A DNA stretch of 5,654 bases from CAZUXY01 sp964624235 (GTDB lineage: Bacteria > Spirochaetota > UBA4802 > UBA5368). The DNA lies in assembly GCA_964624235.1 (NCBI GenBank), contig CAZUXY010000108.1, forward strand, positions 1-5,654, in the 5' to 3' direction. The stretch's first letter is position 1, and each line of letters opens with the position of its first letter. The notes under the pieces were generated by a model. It did no database searches, had not been told where the DNA came from, and saw nothing but the letters and a program-made list of their open reading frames with translations. The position numbers and the translations under genes are program-made. Of this stretch, positions 1 through 5,654 are shown in pieces.

Positions 1-1691
1 AGCGCGTTTTTCCCGTTTTCCGAGAGAGAGTACTCCCTGATTATGACGCCCGTCTTGAAATCCATGAACCGCAGCGACGCCGCCAGGTGACCGTTCCCCT
101 CCCTGACCGAACCGTAAAGCAGGTAATCCGGACGTTCTATTTCACCATCCCTGACCATGTCGCTGATCTTTTCGAGATTATCGCCAAGGGAATCTTCACC
201 GGTTTCCAGCTTTCTGCCGACAGCGAGCCGCTTTTTCAACGAAAACGGCACCTGGCGTCCGTATTGCCCCAGGGCAAAACCGATATAATTGGCCGCAAGT
301 TCCCCGATATCGGGATGGGGGGTAAGTTCACCCCCGGTCCAGAGTGTGAGTATCAGTATTCCGGGTATGTCCCTCACCGGGGGTTCCACCGCGTATCCCA
401 CGCGGGCGTACAGTCTTGCCCGGCGCTTGATCACCGCGATATTGAGCCGGTCCTGATACCCGCCGTCCGGGTGCATGGTCGCCAGCCCTTTCAACTCGTC
501 GACATAAAACCGGTAATACCCCAGGGTATAATAAAGGTCTCTGAGCATCTCCTGGGCCTCTTTGAGCATGGGGTTGAGGTAGAGCGACCTTCTAAGGTGC
601 AGTATACCTTCATCGACAAGGTTTTCCTTCAGGCTTTTTCCGGCTGAGGCGATATGCGCTCTGCCGTAATTAACTCTGCCGGGATGTCCTACCTTGAACC
701 CGTTAAGCACCAGCAGGTCCTCTATCTTCGCGGCAGTCAGGTCGTCCGAGGGGCTGCGATCACCCGCCCTGTTGAAATACTCCAGGGCCTTGTCGATGTT
801 TGATGTTTTCTCATACGCCATCCCGAGGCTGTAGAATAACTGGGCATTGTCGGGTGAAACGGAAAGAGCCTTTTCGAGATATCCCACAGCGTTTCCCGCA
901 TTGCCCATAATAACGGCGATATGACCCAGATAACGGTTGGCCCTCAGGTTGTCAGGATGCACCGCAAGCGCCCTTTGAAACTCCTCACCCGATTCGGCGA
1001 GATAATCCCTGTTCCCGGTCCTCAGGAAGTGTTTATAAAGAATAATACCCGATTCCACGTACCCCGACGGTAATTCCGGATTGCTTCCAATGGCTTTATC
1101 GATAAGTTTTTTGGCATCGCCCAGCCGTCCGTCGTCACTTTTAAGTTCGGCCATCAGTAGAAGAGCGTCATAATGATAGGGATTGCCGCGCAGAATCCTT
1201 TCAAGCTTTCTGCGGGCCCAGATCCTCCTGTCCATAAGGTAATAAACCCGCGCCAGACCGAAATGAGCTTCCAGGTTATCCTCGGTGACGTTTAGCATCC
1301 CGGTGAAGGTGTTTATGGCTTCCTGATACCTTCCCACGGCCGTCAGCGCAAAGCCGGTCCCAAGGCGGGCCTCGGTATTTCCCGACTCCAGTTTTAACAC
1401 TTCATCGAAAAGCCGCATCGATTCATCCGGAGCCCCGGTTCGCAGATAAGCCTTTCCCAGTCCCAGCAGTGCCTCTTTATAGCGTTTATTGAGCTTGAGG
1501 GCGTTTTTGAAACTGACGATTGCCCTGACGTTGTCTTCCTTGTCGAGGAATTCCCATCCCTTTTTATTATAGTACACGGCGTTTTTCTCGGCACCGCGGA
1601 ATTCCGACACGCTAAGTACCATTATTCCTGCCGCGAGCAGTGTCAGCACAACCGAACGTACGGGAAAATATTTTTGTTGATTGTCACGCAT
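1..1691 (-). CDS. TPR-repeat protein with TolB/FlgO-like C-terminal domain, 3' end beyond window
   Basis: The minus-strand frame is open without a stop from an ATG at 1691 to the left edge, giving 563 codons, so the C-terminus is missing. Residues 1-12 are polar and basic, and about 13-29 form one hydrophobic segment (VVLTLLAAGIMVL). No lipobox cysteine follows, so this is a signal peptide or an N-terminal anchor. From about residue 37 to 315 there are roughly eight consecutive 34-residue TPR-like helical pairs, with typical signatures such as AIVSFKNALKLN, YQEAINTF and AVGYLEKALSVSPDN. A less regular helical region follows to about 430. Residues 443-563 (GILILTLWTGGELTPHPDIG, then PDYLLYGSVREGNGHLAASL, then a FKTGVIIREY strand) resemble the TolB-N/FlgO/CsgG-like fold of envelope proteins. 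The role is probably periplasmic protein interaction, but the function is unknown. AGGAT lies 8-12 bases before the ATG. The gene is divergent from mltG. The TPR call is firm; the C-terminal assignment rests on pattern only. Confidence 0.88.
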   Translation of the reverse strand, partial: MRDNQQKYFPVRSVVLTLLAAGIMVLSVSEFRGAEKNAVYYNKKGWEFLDKEDNVRAIVSFKNALKLNKRYKEALLGLGKAYLRTGAPDESMRLFDEVLKLESGNTEARLGTGFALTAVGRYQEAINTFTGMLNVTEDNLEAHFGLARVYYLMDRRIWARRKLERILRGNPYHYDALLLMAELKSDDGRLGDAKKLIDKAIGSNPELPSGYVESGIILYKHFLRTGNRDYLAESGEEFQRALAVHPDNLRANRYLGHIAVIMGNAGNAVGYLEKALSVSPDNAQLFYSLGMAYEKTSNIDKALEYFNRAGDRSPSDDLTAAKIEDLLVLNGFKVGHPGRVNYGRAHIASAGKSLKENLVDEGILHLRRSLYLNPMLKEAQEMLRDLYYTLGYYRFYVDELKGLATMHPDGGYQDRLNIAVIKRRARLYARVGYAVEPPVRDIPGILILTLWTGGELTPHPDIGELAANYIGFALGQYGRQVPFSLKKRLAVGRKLETGEDSLGDNLEKISDMVRDGEIERPDYLLYGSVREGNGHLAASLRFMDFKTGVIIREYSLSENGKNA

Positions 1692-1737
1692 GGAGTATCC
1701 TGAACCGCGGTCATTTTTTACGGATTACAGAAAATCA

Positions 1738-1764
1738 GCATTACCTGATTTTATTTAAAGTCAA
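1738..1764 (-). promoter_or_regulatory. Possible promoter of the TPR gene
   Basis: On the minus strand a TTGACT hexamer (1764-1759) matches the sigma-70 -35 consensus at five of six positions. It sits in an A+T-rich stretch about 70 bases upstream of the TPR start codon. The best -10 candidate at a usable distance is TAATGC (1743-1738), which is weak and has a short 15-base spacer. The location between divergent genes makes a promoter expected here, but the exact elements are uncertain. Confidence 0.25.
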
Positions 1765-1860
1765 CAAATATTCCTTACCGCCGCCACCTCAGAACCGGAT
1801 ATCAGGGCCGTACCGGCCGCGGTGATAAACCCGATTTTTGTGATTAAAGGGCATATTTTG

Positions 1861-1876
1861 AATTGACCTGTCAATT
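1861..1876. promoter_or_regulatory. Perfect inverted repeat, candidate operator upstream of mltG
   Basis: Two 7-base arms, AATTGAC and GTCAATT, are exact reverse complements separated by CT. The repeat lies 45 bases before the mltG start and contains a TTGACC hexamer (1863-1868) that resembles a -35 element. No good -10 pairs with it at 16-18 bases: CATTTT lies at 1886-1891. A separate TTTAAT (five of six to the -10 consensus) at 1876-1881 overlaps the end of the repeat. A dimeric regulator bound here would cover promoter DNA of the operon, but the sequence is A+T-rich and no matching regulator is seen in the window. Confidence 0.35.
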
Positions 1877-1887
1877 TTAATTTACCA

Positions 1888-1907
1888 TTTTCGTAAGATG
1901 ACGAAAG
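1888..1907 (+). promoter_or_regulatory. Small hairpin covering the mltG ribosome binding site
   Basis: TTTCGT (1889-1894) and ACGAAA (1901-1906) are exact reverse complements around the loop AAGATG, with one extra T-G wobble pair outside (1888/1907). The 3' arm includes most of AAAGGA (1904-1909), the only Shine-Dalgarno candidate for mltG, which lies 11 bases before its ATG. In mRNA the hairpin would partly hide the ribosome binding site. The stem has only two G-C pairs, so its effect may be modest, and it could be chance. Confidence 0.3.
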
Positions 1908-1920
1908 GATACAGCTAACC

Positions 1921-2955
1921 ATGAAGAAAAGGTCCCGTATTCCTCTGAGGATTAAAGTCCGTCTCATTTTCTTCGCGGGCATCAGCCTGCTCGCGGCGGG
2001 TATACTGATGTACCTGAATTCCCCTCCTTCCCTGATGCAGGGCGAGGTTTTTTCGGTCCGGGAGGGTGATTCATTTCATTCAGTGTCGAGGCGTCTGAAG
2101 AAGCAGAACCTTATACGAAACCAGAAGTTTTTCAGGGTCATTTCCCTCCCCGCCCGCAAATGGGGGGTCAAAAAAGGAAAATACCGAATAGAAAAAAACC
2201 TTTCCTCCCTCGGTATCATGATGAAGATGGTAAGGGGAAAGGTGATCACCCACAAGATCACCATACCCGAGGGATTCAATCTGTACAGCATTGCCGAAAG
2301 GCTCGAGGCCCACGGGATAACCCCGGCGGGCGAGTTCATCTATTATGCGTCCAACAAGCCCTTCATATCAGGACTGGATACGGCCGCACCGTCGCTGGAA
2401 GGGTACCTCTTTCCCGATACCTATCTGCTCCCCGAAGAATCCGACAGCAGGGACGTACTGACCCTTATGAACCGTCGCATGAAAACGATCGTTTCCGGGC
2501 TGGACCTTTCCCGGATGAGAGCGCTGGGACTCTCGCTGCACGAGCTGCTGACACTCGCATCCCTCATCGAAAAAGAGGCGAAGATCCCTTCCGAGCGCGT
2601 TTACATATCAGCGGCCTTTCACAACCGTTTAAAGAGAGGCATGAAACTGGACTGCGACCCCACCGTCCGTTACGCGGTAAAGAATTTCAAAGGCAGTATA
2701 ACCAGGGCGGACCTGGCCAATCCTTCTCCTTTTAACACCTATATCCACCGCGGCCTGCCGCCGACACCCATCTGTTCCCCTGGTGCGGCGTCGATCAAGG
2801 CCGCGCTGAACCCCGCCAGGGTCGACTTTATCTATTTCGTTTCCAGGAACGATGGTTCTCATTACTTTTCAAACAACCTGCGCGAACACGGAAGGGCGGT
2901 GGAGTTTTATCAGAAAGGAATCAAGAATGGATTTGTCGACCGGCAGAAGCTGTAA
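1921..2955 (+). CDS. mltG: Endolytic murein transglycosylase MltG (YceG family)
   Basis: The product is a 344-residue inner-membrane enzyme that cleaves nascent glycan strands by lytic transglycosylation and is thought to end their polymerisation. A basic N-terminus (KKRSRIPLRIKVR) is followed by one membrane helix at about residues 15-32, with the rest periplasmic. Residues about 42-105 form the LysM-like subdomain (FSVREGDSFHSVSRRL). The YceG catalytic domain follows, with LEGYLFPDTY (159-168), LASLIEKEAK (212-221), DPTVRYA (246-252) and SPFNTYIHRGLPPTPICSPG (269-288). Glu217 matches the catalytic glutamate of E. coli MltG (E218) by motif, so the enzyme should be active. Length is normal for the family. 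The ATG is the first start possible, since an in-frame TAA lies two codons upstream. AAAGGA at 1904-1909 is the likely ribosome binding site. It is the first gene of a three-gene overlapping operon. Confidence 0.96.
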   Translation: MKKRSRIPLRIKVRLIFFAGISLLAAGILMYLNSPPSLMQGEVFSVREGDSFHSVSRRLKKQNLIRNQKFFRVISLPARKWGVKKGKYRIEKNLSSLGIMMKMVRGKVITHKITIPEGFNLYSIAERLEAHGITPAGEFIYYASNKPFISGLDTAAPSLEGYLFPDTYLLPEESDSRDVLTLMNRRMKTIVSGLDLSRMRALGLSLHELLTLASLIEKEAKIPSERVYISAAFHNRLKRGMKLDCDPTVRYAVKNFKGSITRADLANPSPFNTYIHRGLPPTPICSPGAASIKAALNPARVDFIYFVSRNDGSHYFSNNLREHGRAVEFYQKGIKNGFVDRQKL

Positions 2956-4192
2956 CCCCTCCATCGTAGCACCCGCGGGTAACCTGGAAAAGCTGCGTCA
3001 CGCGGTCAGGTTCGGCGCGCATGAAGTGTATTTCGGCGGTGAACAGTTCAACCTCCGCAGCCAGTCTGGAAACTTCACGCTGGAAGATATCGCCCATGCT
3101 GCGGAGTACTGCACGGGATACGGCGTCAGGTCTGTTTTTCTCTTAAACTCCTTTGTCCATGAAGACGATCTGCCCGGTATTAAACGCTACCTCAAAGACA
3201 TATCCCGCTTCCCCTTCGACGCCGTCATGGTGTCTGACCCGGGAATGCTCGTGATGCTGAAGGAAAGCGGCTCAACGGCACCCGTGCACCTGTCGACCCA
3301 GATGTCCACGCTGAACCACCTGGCGGTAAAATTCTGGAATGACCTGGGGGTACGAAGGATCGTACTGGGAAGGGAAGCGACTCTAGACGAGGTAAGGAAG
3401 ATAAAGGACCATACTGAGGCTGAAATCGAGATATTCGTCCATGGGGCCCTCTGTATTTCATATTCCGGCAGGTGCCTGCTCAGCCGCTACCTTTCGGGAC
3501 GCGACGCCAACAGGGGCGCCTGCGCTCATCCCTGCCGCTGGCGCTACTCGCTGATGGAAGAAAAACGCCAGGGGAGCATGCTTGAATTCATTGAGCACGC
3601 CCGCGGTACCGAGATCCTCTCCTCAAAGGACCTCTGCCTGGTCATGAAACTCGGCGAGTACCTTTCGGCGGGAGTCGACGCGTTTAAAATCGAAGGCCGC
3701 ATGAAATCGCTGTATTACACGGCCAATACCACGCGTATATACCGCCATGCCCTTGATACGACCCTGCGGGGGGGTGCAACCGAAAACCACCGTGAATTCT
3801 GGCGCAGGGAACTCGACCTTGTGAGCCACCGGCCTTATACTGAAGATCTTTTCAATGAATTTGACAACCTGGGTTTCGAGGCGATACCGTATATCAAGAA
3901 AGCGCTCTTTCTGGGGTACCGTTACGACGGTGAAAACGATTCCGCAGAAACGACCGTCAAGGTTTTTAACCCGATATACGCGGGAGACACGCTGGAAGCC
4001 ATATACCCCATAAAGGATTCCGTCGTCAGGGACCATGACTGCACGGTTGAAGTCATCTCCGACGATGAAAAAAATGTTGCCATGGCACAGCCGGGTAAAC
4101 TATATCGTATACGTTTCGACCGGCCGATCGGCCCCCATGCGGTGTTCCGACGGATAATAACCGCAGCTCAAGGAGATTCCGATGCTTTCTAA
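2927..4192 (+). CDS. Peptidase U32-family protein, probable tRNA (or rRNA) hydroxylation enzyme, TrhP/RlhA-like
   Basis: The product has 421 residues. Residues 168-186 (EIFVHGALCISYSGRCLLS) match the U32 signature E-x-F-x2-G-A-L-C-x4-G-x-C-x-L-S exactly. Cys176, Cys183, Cys199 or Cys203, and Cys237 have the approximate spacing of the 4Fe-4S ligands known in UbiU. The N-terminal half (about 10-260) is the U32 barrel: SIVAPAGNLEKLRHAVRFGA, HEVYFGG, HLSTQMSTLN, and DAFKIEGRMKS near the end. Residues about 335-410 look like the small C-terminal beta domain (VKVFNPIYAGDTLEAIYP). Members with this layout, such as E. coli TrhP (YegQ), support prephenate-dependent 5-hydroxyuridine formation at tRNA position 34; RlhA acts on 23S rRNA. 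Classic protease activity is doubtful. The frame is open 25 codons further upstream, but I chose the ATG at 2927 because AAGGAA lies 6 bases before it and family similarity starts soon after. It overlaps mltG by 29 bp. Which RNA is modified cannot be told from sequence. Confidence 0.9.
   Translation: MDLSTGRSCNPSIVAPAGNLEKLRHAVRFGAHEVYFGGEQFNLRSQSGNFTLEDIAHAAEYCTGYGVRSVFLLNSFVHEDDLPGIKRYLKDISRFPFDAVMVSDPGMLVMLKESGSTAPVHLSTQMSTLNHLAVKFWNDLGVRRIVLGREATLDEVRKIKDHTEAEIEIFVHGALCISYSGRCLLSRYLSGRDANRGACAHPCRWRYSLMEEKRQGSMLEFIEHARGTEILSSKDLCLVMKLGEYLSAGVDAFKIEGRMKSLYYTANTTRIYRHALDTTLRGGATENHREFWRRELDLVSHRPYTEDLFNEFDNLGFEAIPYIKKALFLGYRYDGENDSAETTVKVFNPIYAGDTLEAIYPIKDSVVRDHDCTVEVISDDEKNVAMAQPGKLYRIRFDRPIGPHAVFRRIITAAQGDSDAF
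4170..4175 (+). promoter_or_regulatory. Strong ribosome binding site of hisS inside the U32 gene
   Basis: AAGGAG sits 6 bases before the hisS ATG at 4182, within the last codons of the U32 gene, whose TAA is at 4190-4192. This fixes the hisS start and supports termination-reinitiation coupling between the two genes. Confidence 0.8.
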
Positions 4193-5435
4193 CCCTCCCG
4201 GCATTACGGATATTTTTCCCGACGGCATGGAACAGTGGAACCGGGTGATCTCCACGGCACACCATGCGTTCAGAATGCACAATTACAAAGAAATCATAAT
4301 TCCCGTAATGGAATACACCGAGGTCTTCGCCCGGGGGCTCGGCGACGAGACCGATATCGTGTCCAAGGAAATGTTCACCTTCGAGGACAGGGGGGGCAGA
4401 AGTCTCACCCTGAGACCCGAGGGGACCGCCTCTGTGGTCCGCGCCTATGTCAATAACGGCGACTACAACCGCCTTTCCACCGCGAAATTTTTTTATTCGG
4501 GCCCCATGTTCCGGGCGGAACGGCCGCAGAAAGGAAGGCTGCGTCAGTTCAACCAGTTCGGGGCGGAACTTTTCGGCAGCGCGCACCCCTATTATGACTA
4601 TGAGATAATTTCCATGACGGACCTGATATGCAGAAAGCTGGGAATTGAAGGGTATACGCTCCTGGTAAACTCGATCGGTTGCCCCGCTTGCCGCGACGGG
4701 TACGTTAAGGAACTCAGGGCCTACTACACCGGGCACATCGATCAACTCTGCGAGGACTGCCGGCGCAGGCTCGACCGGAACACCTTCCGTCTGCTGGACT
4801 GCAAACAGCAATCCTGCGTCGAGCTGAAGAAGGGCGCCCCGGTAATCACCAGCCACCTCTGCAAAGAGTGCGCGGACCATTATACCGTGCTTAAAGATTA
4901 CCTGGACAGGGGGAATACACGCTATCAGGAAGACCCCTATCTGGTCAGGGGCCTGGATTATTATACACGCACCACCTTCGAATTCATAAGCGACCGCCTG
5001 GGGGGACAGAACGCTTTCGCCGCGGGGGGTCGTTATGACAACCTCGTCGAGGTATTCGGAGGAAAGCCCACACCGGCGGTCGGATTCGCCGCGGGGATCG
5101 AGAGGATACTTCTGCTGCTGAACGGCGTGCGGGCGGAAAGTGAAAAACTGGACACATACATCGTTCACATCGGCGGTACTTCGCTGACACAGGCCGTTCG
5201 TTTGTCCGCACTGCTCAGGGAATCGGGGATCTCATCGGAACTGGAGCCGGAGACCCGCGGGTTCAAGGCGCAGTTTAAAAAAGCCGACCGTGAAAACGCC
5301 CGTTACGCCCTGATCATAGGCCAGGACGAGGCGGCAGATAACACCTGCACGGTTAAGGACATGCGTGACGGCGGGCAGAAAAGAATGGATTATAAAAAAT
5401 GTGTTGAATTTTTAATTTCTTCACTGAGAAAATAG
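4182..5435 (+). CDS. hisS: Histidyl-tRNA synthetase
   Basis: This cytosolic class II synthetase charges tRNA-His with histidine using ATP. The 417 residues are a normal length. Seen in order: TLRPEGTASVVRAY (76-89), motif 2 as MFRAERPQKGRLRQFNQFGAE (109-129, key Arg111, Arg114 and Glu129), the histidine-specific LVRGLDYYTRTTFEF (254-268, with Arg256 equivalent to the catalytic E. coli Arg259), AAGGRYDNL (280-288), and motif 3 as GFAAGIERI (301-309). The C-terminal anticodon-binding domain runs from about 324 to 417 (RGFKAQFKKADRENARYALI). The insertion region has paired cysteines: C167/C170, C190/C193, C207/C212 and C227/C230, a possible zinc-binding arrangement seen in part of the bacterial family. 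The usual N-terminal P-R-G-T-x-D-I-L-P reads PPGITDIFP here (5-13), so the family arginine is proline. The start overlaps the U32 gene by 11 bp and has a strong ribosome binding site. It is the last gene of the operon. Confidence 0.97.
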   Translation: MLSNPPGITDIFPDGMEQWNRVISTAHHAFRMHNYKEIIIPVMEYTEVFARGLGDETDIVSKEMFTFEDRGGRSLTLRPEGTASVVRAYVNNGDYNRLSTAKFFYSGPMFRAERPQKGRLRQFNQFGAELFGSAHPYYDYEIISMTDLICRKLGIEGYTLLVNSIGCPACRDGYVKELRAYYTGHIDQLCEDCRRRLDRNTFRLLDCKQQSCVELKKGAPVITSHLCKECADHYTVLKDYLDRGNTRYQEDPYLVRGLDYYTRTTFEFISDRLGGQNAFAAGGRYDNLVEVFGGKPTPAVGFAAGIERILLLLNGVRAESEKLDTYIVHIGGTSLTQAVRLSALLRESGISSELEPETRGFKAQFKKADRENARYALIIGQDEAADNTCTVKDMRDGGQKRMDYKKCVEFLISSLRK

Positions 5436-5510
5436 TCAGCTGGCCGCCACATAGTTTATAAAGCTTCAGGAATAGAGACACGGACAACCCGGATCCGCGG
5501 CGGCGAAATA

Positions 5511-5522
5511 CGGTTAAAACCG
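5511..5522. repeat. Short inverted repeat downstream of hisS
   Basis: CGGTT and AACCG are exact reverse complements around AA. A longer-range pairing of CGCGG (5496-5500) with CCGCG (5519-5523) is also possible. Neither is followed by a run of T, so a standard intrinsic terminator is not supported. Position just after the operon is the only reason to note it. Confidence 0.2.
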
Positions 5523-5553
5523 CGATTGCGCCTGTTTGCATCATAATGATTTG

Positions 5554-5572
5554 CCTGTTATCTGAAAACAGG
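5554..5572 (+). terminator. Hairpin after hisS, weak terminator candidate
   Basis: CCTGTT (5554-5559) and AACAGG (5567-5572) pair exactly around a 7-base loop, with two possible wobble pairs outside. What follows is TGTATATAATTATA rather than a T run, so if this ends the operon transcript it is an atypical terminator. It also overlaps the spacer of the promoter proposed for the next gene. Confidence 0.3.
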
Positions 5573-5576
5573 TGTA

Positions 5577-5582
5577 TATAAT
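5577..5582 (+). promoter_or_regulatory. Candidate -10 box for a downstream gene
   Basis: An exact TATAAT occurs in the spacer after hisS. No good -35 lies 16-18 bases upstream; the nearest candidate, TTGCCT at 5551-5556, would leave a spacer of 20 bases. If used, transcription would start at about 5589-5592, at or next to an ATG at 5591. Confidence 0.35.
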
Positions 5583-5590
5583 TATAGGAT

Positions 5591-5654
5591 ATGGATTACA
5601 CAGGCAATTTCAGTTTCCTTGACGACGTCACAGCGAGAGAACCAAATGTTCAGG
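5591..5654 (+). CDS. Possible 5' end of a downstream gene
   Basis: From an ATG at 5591 the frame stays open to the right edge and reads MDYTGNFSFLDDVTAREPNV, which I do not recognise. An AGGA at 5586-5589 is too close to this ATG to be a normal ribosome binding site, so translation would have to be leaderless or start elsewhere. A second candidate is the ATG at 5646 in another frame, preceded by GAGAGA 5 bases upstream. Only 64 bases are visible, so neither is secure. The gap after hisS and the TATAAT box suggest a separate transcription unit begins here. Confidence 0.3.
   Translation, partial: MDYTGNFSFLDDVTAREPNVQ

Noticed and set aside
87..647. A 186-codon plus-strand open frame at the left end
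   Set aside because: It is antisense to the TPR/TolB-like gene, whose minus-strand frame is continuous from 1691 to the edge and shows clear repeat structure.
1806..1818. GGCCG-TAC-CGGCC inverted repeat as a terminator
   Set aside because: It has no T run on either strand and lies between divergent gene starts, where no terminator is expected; probably chance in a G+C-rich patch.
1640..1825. A 61-codon plus-strand open frame in the divergent spacer
   Set aside because: It starts antisense to the TPR gene, has low-complexity content (a run of prolines) and no domain, and would occupy the promoter region.
2160..2735. A 191-codon plus-strand open frame inside mltG
   Set aside because: It is an alternative frame within mltG, whose own frame carries all family motifs. 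The product is rich in Arg, Gly and Pro without a domain, typical of an out-of-frame translation.
2852..2926. The 25-codon upstream extension of the U32 gene
   Set aside because: The extension would overlap mltG by over 100 bp. The ATG at 2927 has a well-spaced AAGGAA, and the family-like sequence begins only after it.
4053..5168. A 371-codon open frame on the minus strand opposite hisS
   Set aside because: It lies antisense to a clear hisS with every synthetase motif. Its translation has no recognisable domain, and long antisense frames are expected opposite G+C-rich codon third positions.
5620..5630. TGACG-A-CGTCA palindrome near the right edge
   Set aside because: It is short and lies in a possible coding start. 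No second copy or adjacent promoter element supports an operator.

Overview
The window looks like ordinary bacterial chromosome. It is moderately G+C-rich, genes are tightly packed, and there is no sign of phage, transposon or CRISPR sequence. The organism cannot be named from the sequence. A TPR protein with a TolB/FlgO-like C-terminal domain, beside a cell-wall lytic transglycosylase, suggests a diderm (Gram-negative-type) bacterium, possibly an environmental deep-branching lineage such as Desulfobacterota or Spirochaetota. That placement is a guess.

Layout. Positions 1-1691 (minus strand) hold the first 563 codons of a gene whose 3' end lies beyond the left edge. It encodes a membrane-anchored or exported TPR-repeat protein with a TolB/FlgO-like C-terminal domain. 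Positions 1692-1920 are an A+T-rich divergent intergenic region. It contains a perfect inverted repeat (1861-1876) and a small hairpin that would cover the ribosome binding site of the next gene. Positions 1921-5435 (plus strand) hold three overlapping genes that read as one operon: mltG (endolytic murein transglycosylase), a U32-family protein of the tRNA/rRNA hydroxylation type (TrhP/RlhA/UbiU relatives), and hisS (histidyl-tRNA synthetase). Positions 5436-5654 hold a short spacer with a hairpin, an exact TATAAT box and the possible beginning of another plus-strand gene.

How the genes relate. Each operon gene overlaps the one before it (29 bp, then 11 bp). Both downstream genes carry a good Shine-Dalgarno sequence inside the preceding gene, so translational coupling is likely. 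The U32 protein and HisRS can both be linked to translation (tRNA or rRNA modification, and tRNA charging), while MltG ends glycan strand growth. The arrangement joins envelope growth and translation functions under one upstream promoter region, which is also shared, divergently, with the TPR gene. I found no strong evidence of an undescribed defence or mobile system. The least explained items are the TPR/TolB-like protein, the two inverted repeats upstream of mltG, and the changed N-terminal motif of HisRS.
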